NCBI GenBank assembly: GCA_963383645.1
Contig: OY726558.1
Span: 179,801,634-179,865,633 of the forward strand
Length of the DNA stretch: 64,000 nt
Reading direction: 5' to 3'
Source of the DNA: Muscardinus avellanarius
Taxonomy: Eukaryota > Chordata > Mammalia > Rodentia > Gliridae
The notes below the pieces were generated by a model. The model ran no database searches. It worked only from the letters and a program-made list of their open reading frames with translations, and had not been told where the DNA came from. This document shows, in pieces, positions 11,363-23,416 of this stretch. Both the position numbers and the translations under genes were made by a program. Position 1 is the first letter of the stretch; every line of letters begins with the position of its first letter.

Positions 11363-11592
11363 GTCAGCTGTGGTAGCATATTCTTGTAATCCCAGTAGCT
11401 GGGGAGACTGGGACAGGAGGATCTCAGGTTCAAGATCAGCCTCAGCAAATTGTGAGAACATATTTTAAAGTAAAATTAAAATAGGGCTGAGGGTATAACT
11501 CAGAGGTGTAATGAATCTGAGTTCAATCCCTAGTAACACACATGCTCATCATACAAAAATGCACACATGGACACACACGCACACACACAATT
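11363..11592 (+). mobile_element. B1-dID SINE with CA-rich tail
   Basis: It has CAGCTGTGGTAGCATATTC, TTGTAATCCCAGTAGCTGG, GGACAGGAGGATCTCAGG and an ID half TAGGGCTGAGGGTATAACTC to TCAATCCCTAGTAACAC. A CA-rich tail reaches about 11589. Confidence 0.88.
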
Positions 11593-12211
11593 TCTTATTT
11601 TTCATGTTCACTCACCAGTCATCTTTGTATATATACCAACTAAATTCTCCACAGTATTGATATCAGAGATATTTTTACATATTCCCATGATTTTAGCTCA
11701 TGAAATAAAATGCATTTTAGTACTTTAATTTTTGGCATAGGTATATGTTTAGTCATAAATTTGCATTACGCATACGTAATCTCATCACTATTAGACACAT
11801 AATTTTGTTTACCTGGAAAATAAGAAAATTTTAACCATCATCTTAGATTATGTTAAGGAATTCTAGTTTTAGTTTCTTTAAATATTTTATTTGACAAAAT
11901 ACCACACTTTTTTGGTTAGATATTATTAAATTTCAATTTAACAGAAGAAAAAGCTAAGCTTTTTGTTGTTGTTTTTGTCTGAACTTATACAGACCACAGT
12001 TTCAAACCGAGATGTTATTGACAAAAATTGTTGAAGTTAATCATGACTTAAATATTAAGGAAGTAGAAGTTTTTCATGTATTCTTTCATTTCACAGCTGG
12101 TTTGGGGACCTGCCTATGAAGATGATTATGATGACAACGATGACAAGGACAGAAAACCTATTCCACAAGCATTTGTATGCCTCCATGTTGTTTGAAGTAT
12201 AGAGATACATT
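11593..12211. other. Unique sequence holding a candidate exon
   Basis: Mostly featureless AT-rich sequence. The one point of note is the acidic open segment at 12097-12174, listed separately. Confidence 0.45.
12097..12174 (+). other. Possible cryptic or unknown exon (78 bp, acidic peptide)
   Basis: A pyrimidine-rich tract ending TTTCATTTCACAG lies just upstream, and a GTATGC follows at 12175, so a splice acceptor and donor are plausible. The enclosed 78 bp are a multiple of three and open in two forward frames. The frame starting at 12097 gives an aspartate-rich peptide beginning LVWGPAYEDDYDDNDDKD. I do not recognise the peptide, and no other exon is visible in the window. It may be chance; a symmetrical exon of a gene whose introns fill this window is the alternative. 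Confidence 0.2.
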
Positions 12212-12328
12212 CTTTTTTCCATGCTGGAGATTGAACCCAAAGACATTCTACCTCTGAGCTCCACCTCTAAGCCCTATTTTACTTTATACTTTGAAACAGG
12301 GTCTCACTATGTTGCAGAGGCCTCACTA
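12212..12328 (-). mobile_element. B1-dID SINE, minus strand, truncated in the B1 half
   Basis: ID-like half ATGCTGGAGATTGAACCC to CACCTCTAAGCCC, linker, then GAAACAGGGTCTCACTATGTTGCAGAGG (quoted in parts), ending at CCTCACTA. The distal B1 half is absent. Confidence 0.85.
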
Positions 12329-12481
12329 TAGATATACATTGCTTCTTAGAATATTAATGAGCAATAAAATTAAATATATAAATGATATTTAGGTTGATGT
12401 TTTGTTGAGTTTTAAGTAAATATTATTAAAGAGAAATAGCTGAAATCAAGAGATGCATTGGGAGGTCTAGGTGTGGAGGTC

Positions 12482-12722
12482 AAGCGACTCTCATTTTTTT
12501 TTTTTTTTTTTTTTTTGGTGGTACTGGGGTTCCTGGAAGCCCTTGTACCTCCGGGCTACACTCCCAGACCTATTTTTACATTTTTTTTTTTTTATTTGGA
12601 AACAGGGTCTCCTAAGCCAGCGCGCGGGGCTGGCTTCGAACCTGCGCGATCCTCCTGTTTCTGCCTCCCAAGCGCGGGGATTACAAGCGTGCGCCACCAC
12701 ACCTGGCAAGCGACTCTCATTT
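12482..12722 (-). mobile_element. B1-dID SINE, young subfamily, 15-bp TSD
   Basis: The body lies at 12497-12707 on the minus strand, with T-tail, GGTGGTACTGGGGTTCCTGG, CTCCGGGCTACACTCCCAG, GGAAACAGGGTCTCCTAAGC, a GC palindromic CCAGCGCGCGGGGCTGGC-like segment, TTCGAACCTGCGCGATCC and GCGTGCGCCACCACACC. An exact duplication AAGCGACTCTCATTT occurs at 12482-12496 and 12708-12722. The CpG-rich body marks a recent insertion. Confidence 0.95.
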
Positions 12723-14046
12723 AAAGACGGAATGTAGAACAAAAACAAGATGACTTGCCTGTGTGTAGGGATGGAGGGAATTGAAAATAAGAACTCTATT
12801 ATGCCAAAGATACTGTCAACAGCCAAAAGATGATAACAGATTAGAGTTTGCAGCACAGAACCGGAACACAGAAGTAGCTCAGGAAGAATGGAAAAAAAAA
12901 ATGCAGAAGACAAATCATGCAGGTCTAGCAAGGACTTTAAATTTTGCACTAAATGTAATATAAGGTTACTGAAATGTTTAAGCAAGTAAGTTAAATATGA
13001 TTTGACTTAGAATCTAAAAAAAGAGAAATTTTCCTGTTTTGAGGAACAAAAATGGGAAAGGAAAAACAACAGAGGACAAAAACAACATAAAAAACACAAA
13101 CAATAGAAGTGGAGAAGATCAAATAAACAGTGCAGTTATTTAAGTGGTTTGAACTAAGGGGATATATGAGGATGGAGATAAAGGAACAAGAGCAGATTGG
13201 AGTAATGTTTCAAAAATATAATTTATGAGGGTATAGTAATATATTTTTCAAAAGTGAACTCAGTAATGTTTAAAGTATAAAAACACATTACTTTTTCACC
13301 TCACCCTTTAAACTATCATTGTTGGATCTTGTCTTCTCACCCCTGGGTAGTATATTTAGATGCAAAGTCATTCTTGGTTGCTTCCACATATTAGAAAATT
13401 CATTTTCAGATATTAAAAAAGTCCCGCTAAGATTAATATCAGCATTATAAGCTGTCATCCATTTTAAGCATGTCCTGTCTAGGCTGGAGTTTGGCCTGAG
13501 AATTCCACAGAGCAGCAGGAAAATGGTGCAAGGTAAATTCCTGGCAAGACTACTGCTTCTCTCCAACAGAATGTGCTTTCTCTGACCCCTGTCAGCATCA
13601 AAACAAAGGCTGGAGGTGCAACATTGTGGTGGCAAATGTGTGACCTGATGAGTGTTTTTATAATCTAGCATTTATGTCTTCTTGATGGCAAATATATCCA
13701 AGTGAAACATTTGCTCTTTCATGAGATGAATTACAGACATTTTTTGGGAAACAACAGTCCTTTGTCCCTGGAGCCTCCAACATAGTTGTTTCCTTGTCAA
13801 AGTAATATCCTTTCAATTTGCCCACTGGACACTCAGGTTTGGTTTCTTCTCTAGAAACATGAATTCCCCTCACAAACAGCTGCTTTAGTTGACTTTAGAC
13901 AAGCCAGTCTAGCACCTTTAGATTCTTCCAGAAAAAGATCTGTGTTTGCCTTGATCAAACTCTCCAGAGGAACAGGCAAGATGCTCACAAAACCCCCTCT
14001 TACTACACGCCTCTCCTTTAAGCAAGCCAAGAGTTGTCAGGTAAAG
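12723..14046. other. Unique sequence, two adjacent unassigned minus-strand ORFs
   Basis: On the minus strand, open frames of 71 codons (13873-13658) and 127 codons (13671-13288) lie end to end in different frames with a 14-bp overlap. The region is somewhat less AT-rich than its surroundings. I recognise no protein family, transmembrane segment or motif. They could be a degraded retrocopy, a non-coding RNA or chance, so I do not call a gene. Confidence 0.35.
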
Positions 14047-14283
14047 AAGCATCTGTCTAGCGGGCGTGGTGGCGCACGCTTGTAATCCCCGCGCTTGGGA
14101 GGCGGAGACAGGAGGATCGCGCTGGTTCGGAGCCAGCCTCGCTGGCTTAAGAGACTCTGTTTCCACATAAAAATGTTAAAAAATAGGGCTGGGAGTGTAG
14201 CCCGTGGGAGTGTACCCCGGAGGTAGAAGGGCTTCCAAGAACCCCAGTACCAAAAAAAAAAAAAAAAAAAAAAGCATCTTTCT
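14047..14283 (+). mobile_element. B1-dID SINE, young subfamily, 15-bp internal tandem duplication
   Basis: The body lies at 14059-14271: GCGGGCGTGGTGGCGCACGC, CCCCGCGCTTGGGAGG, GGTTCGGAGCCAGCC, then an ID half in which the 15-bp unit GGGAGTGTAGCCCGT / GGGAGTGTACCCCGG is repeated at 14191-14205 and 14206-14220. A poly(A) tail follows. Duplications AAGCATCTGTCT / AAGCATCTTTCT flank it, with one mismatch. Confidence 0.93.
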
Positions 14284-14943
14284 GGAGCTAAGATGTCAGT
14301 CTTACCTTCTATATCTTCCCCTACTTTTCCCAGTCTTATTAAATCTTGTGAATCTCCCCTGAGCTATTCTTACAGTAAGGAAAAATTCTCACCATCAGGA
14401 AAGCAAAAGGGAAGTAAAATGCAGAGGACTCTGACAAATCTGTTTAAGTTCATGTTATTCTTATTCTCAAATCTACTGCAACACTATCCTTTCCCAGATA
14501 AACTTGAAAATGGGCAATGAATTAAAATAGGAGATGTAGCTGTTGAATGACTTTTACAAAATACTGACTATATAATCTTCTAGTCCCATTTTACTTTAAA
14601 AAAGTATTCTTAGACCTACTGATTCAGTTTTTACACAATTAAAAGGACAACAAAGAGACAAAATATTCATTTTGTAATATAACTTAATTCTCGTTAACTT
14701 TACAGTTTAGGCTATTTTTTCTACTTTTTAGAAGAGAAAAGTGATGCACAGAGATTGTGAAATAATTGTACATATTCATATGGATAATGTGTAATTAATA
14801 AGGCTCATAAACAAACTACTGAGTTATACTGCTAAGAAAATGACACCTCAGAATTCTATAAAATTAAATATTGCTGTAGCTTCTCTTGGATATGAAGACC
14901 TACACTGAGGAAAAAAAAAAAACTGTATGCCTAACATGGAGCC
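14284..14943. other. Unique sequence
   Basis: No recognisable repeat or gene. The 75-codon frame at 14293-14520 has no supporting evidence. Confidence 0.5.
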
Positions 14944-15172
14944 TTGCCAGGAATAGTGATACACACTTGTAATCCTAGTACTTGGGAGGCTGAGACAGGA
15001 GGATCGCCAGTTAGCAGAGAGCCACAGCTACTTAGGCCCTCCGCAACTGAGTAAGACCCTGTTTCAAAATAAAGAATTAAAAATAGGGATTGGCATGTAA
15101 CTTGGAGGTAGAATGACCCTGGATTCAATCCCCAGTACTGCAAATAAAAAATAAAAATAAAAATATAAAAGC
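14944..15172 (+). mobile_element. B1-dID SINE, older subfamily
   Basis: GCCAGGAATAGTGATACAC, TTGTAATCCTAGTACTTGGG, AGACCCTGTTTCAAAATAAAG, then an ID half TAGGGATTGGCATGTAAC to TCAATCCCCAGTACTGC, with an A-rich TAAAAATAAAAA tail. It is full length and moderately diverged. Confidence 0.9.
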
Positions 15173-18100
15173 CTAAAAGTAAGTTATTTTACTTCATGTT
15201 TTAAAGTACATGTTACTCACACAAGAGTAAAAAGATGAACCTATGTTTTTCTTTCCTTATATTCTGCATGCAGCTTCCTGTGAAAATGAAACTGTCCCTG
15301 ACTTAATAGATATCCTTTTCTAAAAAGGATAAAAGTGCATAATCTTCTATGCACTGTTTAAGTAAAATCCAAGAGATGGAATATCTTCTTAAGTCTTGAC
15401 TAATGTATTTAGTGATAAGCAAAGCTACTATTTGATTTTAGCCTCAGAAAAGAGAAAATATAATTGAATTCTGGTCTGAATATGCATTTTGAAATTATTC
15501 CCCAAAGAAAACAAAAGCATAAAGAGATGGTCTTTTATCAAAAGTTATCTGTACCCAACATGTATCTAGTATTTACTTCTTATTTTCTTCTTAGAAGAGA
15601 GGTTGCCATTTAATTCTAAAAAGCTGTGTGACAGCCAAGCAAGAAGAAAAAAAAAAAAGAAAGAGAAAGTGAATCCAACCATTATATATTCTTTTTCTGT
15701 TCACGAGAACTCAGCGTTCTGATCTGAAATATTCACCACCCACTCACGCATGTCACTAGAAAGAAAACGTCTGCTGTACTGCTAGAGAAATACTTGTTCT
15801 GTTAACCAACAATCACATTTTTCAGAAGTCCTAGACAAAGAAAAATATAATTTGTACCTTACTTGACCAGATCTGTCTCATTTTCCTTCAAATACTATCT
15901 TATGTAAAATATGAACTGCAAACACTTCAAGGTATTTCTGCTTTATACTTCCCAAATTATACACTAAAAGCTGCTATTTTAATATCTTACATCGAGATTA
16001 TTTCCTTCTCTGGCAGAAGACTTTTATAGCCTCAGATGCCTGAAATTAGAAGATCTCATATTATAGGAACCAACCTAAGACGTATTATCAGGTCTGTATA
16101 AAATGTCCAGACCTCCCACTTAATAGCCAAGGATACTTTGGTAAAAGTAAACCTCTTATGGCTATCATGTCTTCATTTATAAAGTGGAAAGCACAATATA
16201 TATCTCTGGGGTTTATTTTTAGTACAAACAGAGTATTTTTTGCAATTTCTTTGCCAATATGAAGAGTTTAGTATTATTAAAATGTTTCAACAAAGTAAAT
16301 TACATAATTTTCATAGTTTTTAACTATTTCTGGAAAGTAAACAACAATTTTATGCGCTATATTAGCAGTATACTGAATGGTACTTTAGTGATCTACTTCT
16401 AGGGAGTAACTTTCACATGGGTATTATCTCGTTGCATATAATGATACAAGATATACAATCAAGTATCACACATTAGCTTATCACTTGGGAGATTGGAATC
16501 ATCAGTCCCTGCGAAAATAATTAAAACCCAGGCTTCCACAGAAAGATATTGAAATTCATTTCTTTGGTAAAATGTACATGTGGGAGAAAAATAAAAGATA
16601 AGATTGCTTTCCTTTTTTATTTTCAACAAAATCTAATTCCTGGAAGAATACAGTGTCATGTATAAGGAACAACACAACTATTGATGATGTGCTTGGAAAT
16701 GTTATCTCAGCCTCAATTACAAAATAAAAGAACATTCTGAAAAGTGTGAGAATGAGGAATGATGGTACAAAATGATTCCGTTTGAAAGAACGATATTTAA
16801 AGACTCGCTTATCCAAAGTACCTTCAATCACATAAAGTTATATAATTTAGTAGTGTTTCAACCAACAGTGTTTATTCTCAATAATCAAACTTGCTTACAT
16901 TCTTTCAAAACTTCCAGCAGTTGTTCTTCTCCAAACCATGAGTAAAGAAATGAATTAAATCATGTTTGTCCTTCTACTTAGTTCTACTAAAGGTCGTTAA
17001 GCATGCCTAGATTGTTGAAATCGCTCCTGGCCCTAGAATTCCTCAGTTATTCCTAGTACTATTATGTGAATAACCTGTAATATTCAGATTTTTAAACTAT
17101 AAAAATAATATATTTTATAATAAAGCAATTTACAAAAATATGATTCAGTTTCAATTTATTGTTTGCTTTAAATTACAAAAAAGTCTAAATTATACCAAAA
17201 TATTAGGATTTATATTTTGCTATTTTCAAAGCCAATTGTGTATTACAATCCAAGAAACTTTCACTGGAACTCTTGAGCAGTTTACCCAGAGAAGCAAAAT
17301 GATTTTAGAGTTTAGGCTACTTATTTAAGAAAACTCCAGATTTTTCTTTATCTGATACCATGACTAAAACCTAAATTTTTGAGTTTGCATAATGATTACA
17401 AGTAATTAATTAGAAGTAAGGATCAAGGAGCTCTTTAATTATAATGGAAGTGAAAACTATTTAATTCACTTTTAACCTCTTTTAATCACTAGATGTTTTT
17501 AAATGAACTTGAACTGGAATAGGGAAGAAATCAATTATATGACTTTACACATAGTAGAAATTATCCTATACTTGTCTTTTTTTATTTAAATACAAACGAA
17601 ACCTTTCCTCCAAAATTTCAGGTCAACAAGATACCATCCCATTTCTCTTTTTCCTTATCATCAACATTCTTAGGAACTTCACTATCTCAGATATAGAGCA
17701 TGCACAGAAGTTCTTTTTTGAAATGTTATTCACATTTCCGGTCTCATTAGAAATTACCTATTAAGCTTAGCAAGTGGTTTCTCATAACAAATTTCATCTC
17801 CCTATTCTCATGCTATACTCTCTGGACATTTGTTTTTGTAAAGTTTCTCATTTGACTGCTTACATGACACAAGAGATTTCCAACATAGTCTTCTGAATTC
17901 TATATCTTTGTGTTCTTTTCCAGCTCTTTTATTTATTTCCTTTTCATTTATTTCCGTAGATTATATAATTACTTGTGATGGCAATTTCCCTGGCTAAGTC
18001 AAGCTGGTATAAAGAAATGATAACAATAAAATTATTTCATGTAGACTTAATGGTGAGGTATAAAGAACATCAGATTTCAAAGCTTATGAATTTTCTTTCA

Positions 18101-18420
18101 GTGTCCTGAGAGATGAGCTGCTTCTCTCTCCAGTGTCTTTTTGTGTCTCTCAAACACAAGAACATTTTTTCCTGTACTCTGCCACTTAAAATAAAAGCTA
18201 TCACATGGAGCTTACTCTTACTTTCTAATTACTTTCAATTGAAAGAGCGCCAATTTAAATTAACCTTAGTGTTCATAACTGTTATGAGTCAACAAATGAT
18301 CTCTCTTTCCCACTCTGTCCTCAACAAAGGAGAGATGTTGACATCTTTATTTCCAGTACCTACAGAAGTCACTTTGTTTGGAGATAGTGTTTGAACTTAA
18401 GTAAGTTAAAATTAAGTCTT
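15173..18420. other. Repeat-poor unique block, 3.2 kb
   Basis: I find no SINE, L1, LTR or simple repeat of note apart from an A-rich run near 15645-15665. There is no coding exon I can support: frames at 16556-16831, 17140-17328 and 18113-18394 lack codon bias or recognisable domains. Such an insertion-free stretch in a repeat-laden window may hold conserved non-coding sequence. Confidence 0.5.
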
Positions 18421-18775
18421 ATTAGAATGAATCCTAATCTAATGTGACTGATGTGCTAATAAGAAAAGGGAAACAACACAGCCACAGCACAAAAATAATT
18501 TTAGGTGAAAACATAGAGGCACTCAGATACAAAAGGATGATGGTCATGTAAAGACAGAGACTAGAGTTATAATTCTCAGTAAAAACTAAGTGCTTTAGAT
18601 GCTGTAAAGGCAAGAAAATATGCATACTTACCATATTTAATGAGCGTGCATCCCTGCCATGCTTTTGGATATAGACTCTAGCCTCAAAAACTGTGAGGCA
18701 ATGAATGCTGTTATCTTAAGCTACTCAATTTGTGTTATATTGCTATGACCACTCTCAAAAACTAACACAGTAACT
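18421..18775 (+). mobile_element. MLT1-type MaLR LTR, diverged
   Basis: Order of motifs fits an MLT1 LTR: ATCCTAATCTAATGTGACTG, GCTAATAAGAAAAGGG, AGGTGAAAACATAGAGGCAC, GGTCATGTAAAGACAGAGAC, ACTCTAGCCTCAAAAACTGTGAGG (in parts) and a final segment ATTGCTATGACC-AACTAACACAG. It is probably a solo LTR; no internal region follows. Confidence 0.65.
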
Positions 18776-19852
18776 TTGCTATGTCACTCATAGGTATTCA
18801 AACTGTAGTTCTCCCAAAGCATTAATGAGCAAAATGATACTAGAGATAAAATGACCCGCCTACCCATGTAATGACTATTTCCTTTGACTTACTTGTTGAC
18901 GCCTTCACAGTGTTCAACACACTTTGGTTACTTGACCAATATGTTATGGAGATTGTAGTATGTCTATTAAACTGAATATTTCCTTTGGCTGCCTCACTCT
19001 CCTTGGAGTTGAATAAAGCACCAAGATTATATTTACTTTTATGTTGAGATCCCTCATGACCATCACATAATAAAACCTCAATTCTGCCACCAGTTGTAGT
19101 CTCATCACTGAGAGCACATGTCAGTTACAAGTTGGTTGCCATTTCCAGAATTATCTTTGACCAATATTCCAAAAATAATCCCATCCAATTTACATTGGTA
19201 TGCCAGAATTCTCATTGTTGTTGCAATCAGGTTGTCTATCTATAATTATATCTCACCAAGTACTTCTGATATAACTTTGTTAAGTCCTAACAAATCATGA
19301 GCCTGATTTGCCTGCTTCCATGTCTTTGATTATTCTATTCCATTTTATTCTATTACAAAACTCCTGCCTGCCTAGATTTGTATCTGATAATCCCACCACT
19401 ATCAAATTGAACATTGTATATAACTCTGAATTTCCATTTTCTTTTGTGTCCACAATCTAGAAATCTGTGCATTTAAGTTTGAGTGTCAAGCTATCCCATT
19501 TGCAAGTTTATAAACATGCCTGCACCTAACATTGGACTACTTAGTTCACTTCTACCAATTGCAGTGGGTTTCCACTAGTGCTCTAAAGAATGTTTGAAAT
19601 TATTCCCTCTGGAGATTAAGGGTTTGTTTTGAAGAGGGAGAAAAAAAAAGGTGTAATAGAAAGATAGTATTTGAGAACTGGCATCTGTTTCTCTCCTCTA
19701 GCCAAACCCACAGATAATTTTCTCAGGTTCTCTCTGATATCCCTATAAGCCCTAGCAAAAGGATGCCAATCCCTTGTAATATGGCCACAAATAACTTCAG
19801 TTTCTCATGCTAGCTGATCCTTAGTGTTTTTCCATACTCTCTCTCTCTCTCT

Positions 19853-19898
<46 letters not shown>

Positions 19899-20764
19899 TG
19901 TTTGATTTTCTCAATAATTTTTGGAAGATCTTCTCCAGATAAGCAAACTTTTAAGCAACTCTCTCCCCAGATTTCAGATTACTTGTTTTCTGTGATTTTA
20001 AGTACTAATTGCTTTGAAAAAAAGAATTAATTTGCAGTTCATTGATGTTTTTTATTATCAAATCTTCAATATTACTCTTTCTAGTTTGTTATTTCCAGAA
20101 CTCATCTAAACTATAAAAATATTTAAAATTTATTTCATTAAAAATTTTTGCATATGCTATACAATATTTAACTTTCAATTTCATGAGTAGTACTCTTTAT
20201 TTTAAAATCCCTATGCCATAAAATAGCCAATAACCCTACTCCTATTTTTTGACATAACATTTTACATCACAAAAATATCTATTGGGAGATTACTTCTTAG
20301 AAGAACACTCCATCAGAATCTCAGATTATTTTATTAAATGGTGTCAAAATCAGCAATTATTAAGGCAAAGTAGAATATCAAAGAAGAAATTTATTTCATT
20401 ATACACATGTCTAGACTCTATTTTCTTGTCACCATGCATATGTATTTTCCTCTATTTTACATGGAAATGCCTTTGAGAAGAAACATTTTGTCATTTTTAA
20501 TCTCTTAATGTGTATTTTTTTACAAAATTGGTACTAAGTAATAGCTGACTTTATCTAGTTTGAATGCATATACATCTTCATTGAGCTCAAAAGTCCCAAA
20601 CACAAATGCTAATAAAAAGAATTTAGTCTATTTTTTATTTCTCTTTTCCCCCCGTTATGAAGATATCTACTATATAGGCGAGTCAACATTTTATAATATT
20701 AAAGTAAAATATGTGTATGCTGCGTATAAGGAGGTCATAACAGGTATAAAACATTTCTTCTTAA
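18776..20764. other. Unique AT-rich sequence with (CT)n(AT)n
   Basis: A compound microsatellite, (CT)n then (AT)n, occupies about 19837-19897. The rest has no recognised element. Frames such as 20282-20476 and 20560-20853 are AT-driven. Confidence 0.55.
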
Positions 20765-20850
20765 GTATGTTTATTTTTTTAAATTATTTTATTGGTGCAT
20801 CTAAAAATGATAGTGAAATACAACATGAAAAACACATATATGTGCAATCT
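20765..20850 (-). mobile_element. Short L1 3' terminal fragment, minus strand (tentative)
   Basis: The motif TTATTTTATTGGTGCATCT followed by AATACAACATGAAAAACACA resembles the reverse complement of the L1 3' end seen near 35.8 and 60.4 kb (ATTGGTGCA next to a T-rich tail). It is too short for a firm call. Confidence 0.4.
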
Positions 20851-22551
20851 TAATACTACTTCAGACATATTAAAATGTGTTTACCACCGCATCACCTCTA
20901 GCACAAAATAAAATCAAAATAAATGAATTTATTAATTCTACTTTCACTTTTTTCTTGAAAAGTTACCAAATTCTGTTGGACAGATGTTATAAAGAGAATT
21001 TTAGAATAAATTTCAAGTACTTTGGAGTCAAATAACCCTGCCTGCAACACAAGGAGTTTTCAGTCAGTCTGAAGGAAGCTTAAGGCCATATTAATAGTTA
21101 ATGAGTGAAAAATGTTAATAATAGATAAGAAAATGACCAAAGGGACAGAAGGACTGACAATGGAAACAAATTTCATTCAATTCTCATCAAAGTTAGCTTT
21201 CATCACTTCACTGTATAAACGGCTGAGTGAACATAGACTCTACTATGTATTTTGATAGTGTCTCCCAGAGTATTATTTCCATTCTTGATCAAATATAGTA
21301 AAGAAACAAAGTGGAGAAACAATCATAAACTGATCTTATGATTGTGGAGTAGTGTTGTGAAGATATAAATGCTAATGGAGGTAAGAGGGAGCAAAAGAAG
21401 GTTCCAGAAAAAATGTTAAATAATGTGAGTATTTTATATCAAATGTAAAAACAGCACTATTAACAGCACAATTATTTCCTCAATCCCAGTTTCCAATATT
21501 CTTAATACACTTATTTCTCACAGGTTATTTCTTTACACAGGAATGCACAAACAGGTATTTTGCATATATTGGAGATAAGGTAGGTTGATCTTTCTAGTCA
21601 AAATTTCTAAGCTATGTTTCTTTTATTTTTCTTTAAATTTTATGTTGTTCTAAATTGCATGTTATATCTATTAGTAAAAAAAATCGATGGCACATATGCT
21701 TTAGATCTATCTTCAAACTGATTACATTTTTAAGCATCACTTTTCTAGTAGCCAAGAGAAAAGGTGAGAATAAAAATAGCCCCAGACTAAAATGAATAGA
21801 ACACAAATGCCTCTCAACAAAGGGAAGTAAATTATGCATGCAGTATGGGTAAGAACATCTCAATCAGAAATTTGTAGATATCAAGAAGACTCTGAGAGAG
21901 GTGTATGAGTTTAAATGCAAAGAGAATAACCCTATGTGTGAAGACAAGAATGATCATGCCACGCAGCGGTGCATAAAAGTGAATCCACCTTCTCCAACAG
22001 CAGAAACAAATAAAAATGTACTCCTTTAAAATTTACTTTTATTTTATTTTTACAAGATATACTCATGGTCTCTTCTTTCATCTGACTAACAATTCCTATG
22101 CTGATGGTAACATTAGCACTACCATTTCTTTCTTTTGGTCACTGAACATCTTGGCACATGTTCTACTCTCAGGAATTTTCCAGTTCTTCTCTGGCCACAG
22201 TATGATCTATAAAGTATTTTGTAAGAGTTCAAGACCTAAAAGTAGCCTCAGGAACCACATGCCTTCCTTAGTCATCTTCTTTGAACCTATGGTAGTAATG
22301 AATCCATTTCTATAGCCAGAAATCTGCTGTGATTAGAATGAACTCTTGAAACCCAGATGATGTCATGGCCCTGCCTGAGTATTACTATTCTCCTCCAAAT
22401 AAGAAATACCCAAGCATTTGGATGGACCATATTTCAAGAACTCAGCTTTTGATTTTTTTAGGATTTTGTTATCCTTCCTCTTCAAAAGCACTATGTCTGC
22501 TGAAATTTTTGCATTCATATTTGATAGTTCAAACATTTGAAAATATGAAGT
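20851..22551. other. Unique AT-rich sequence
   Basis: No recognised element. Two 76-99-codon frames (21863-21633 minus, 22016-22315 plus) are hydrophobic and AT-driven, with no family resemblance. Confidence 0.5.
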
Positions 22552-22765
22552 AGCTGGGCATGGTGTCACATGCCTGTAATCTCAGTACTTGTGAGGCTGA
22601 GACAGGAGAATCACAGGCTCAAGGACAGCCTCAGCAAGTAGTGAGACTTTCAACCTAGTGAAAACCTGTTTCCAAATAAATGAAATCAGGCTAGGGGTGT
22701 AGCTAGAAGGTAGAATGCCTCTAGGTTCAAACCGCAGCACCCAGAAAAAAAAAAGAAAAAATGAA
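22552..22765 (+). mobile_element. B1-dID SINE, older subfamily
   Basis: AGCTGGGCATGGTGTCACAT, CTGTAATCTCAGTACTTG, GAGACAGGAGAATCACAGG, AAACCTGTTTCCAAATAAA, ID half GGCTAGGGGTGTAGCTAGA to TTCAAACCGCAGCACCC, and an A-rich tail. Confidence 0.9.
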
Positions 22766-23183
22766 AGAAAGTATAAAGTAATTCATATTAATATTGTCAT
22801 TGTCCAGTAAAATATTTTACATTCTTAATATAATTATGTAGTTTAGTTTCAAAATTATATTTTATTGGATAAAGAAATATGTCTTGTTAAATTCTATCAA
22901 TTAAATCAGAATAGATTGTAGTAAGTTATTTTTTACTGTATTACTTATATTTTTATGCCTAAACATTTCCAATGGGCTTTCATAGTCAAAATCCTTCAAT
23001 TTAGATTGTTCAAAACTATTTATTTATATTTAATTACCTCTGTGTTTGTTCTATAAAGCATTCATTTTTATATTTTAAAAACCATTTCTTATCCTATAAT
23101 GCTTTATTCAAAAGAATCTTATTTTAGCCCTTTTTACTCTCTTCTCTGAGATCCTAGCTTAAAATAATATTAGCATAATATAA
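22766..23183. other. Unique AT-rich sequence
   Basis: Nothing recognisable. Confidence 0.5.
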
Positions 23184-23416
23184 GTTTATTTATTTATTTA
23201 TTTATTTATTTTGCAGTACTAAGGATGGAAATCCAGGGGCATTCTACCTCCGATCTACACCTCCAGGCCTATTTTTTTTATTATTTATTTTGAAACAAGG
23301 TCACACTGAGTTTCAAAGGGCCTCACTAAATAGCTGAGGCTGCCTGTGAACTGTGATCCTCCTGTTTCAGCCTCCCAAATGCTGAGATTAAAAGTGTGCA
23401 CCACCACACCTGGCTA
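23184..23416 (-). mobile_element. (TTTA)n and B1-dID SINE, minus strand
   Basis: A (TTTA)n tract at about 23184-23212 stands in for the decayed A-tail and is followed by GCAGTACTAAGGATGGAAATCC, TTGAAACAAGGTCACACTGAG and GTGTGCACCACCACACCTGGC (each in parts). It is full length, old type. Confidence 0.9.

Noticed and set aside
12491..12985. 164-codon minus-strand open frame
   Set aside because: Its C-terminal half is a read-through of a young B1-dID SINE and its lysine-rich end is the poly(A) tail. The remainder has no recognisable domain.
13288..13873. Two abutting minus-strand frames (71 and 127 codons) that could be one frameshifted gene
   Set aside because: No domain, codon bias or splice context that I can recognise. 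Joining them would be speculation, so they are only described under the unique region.
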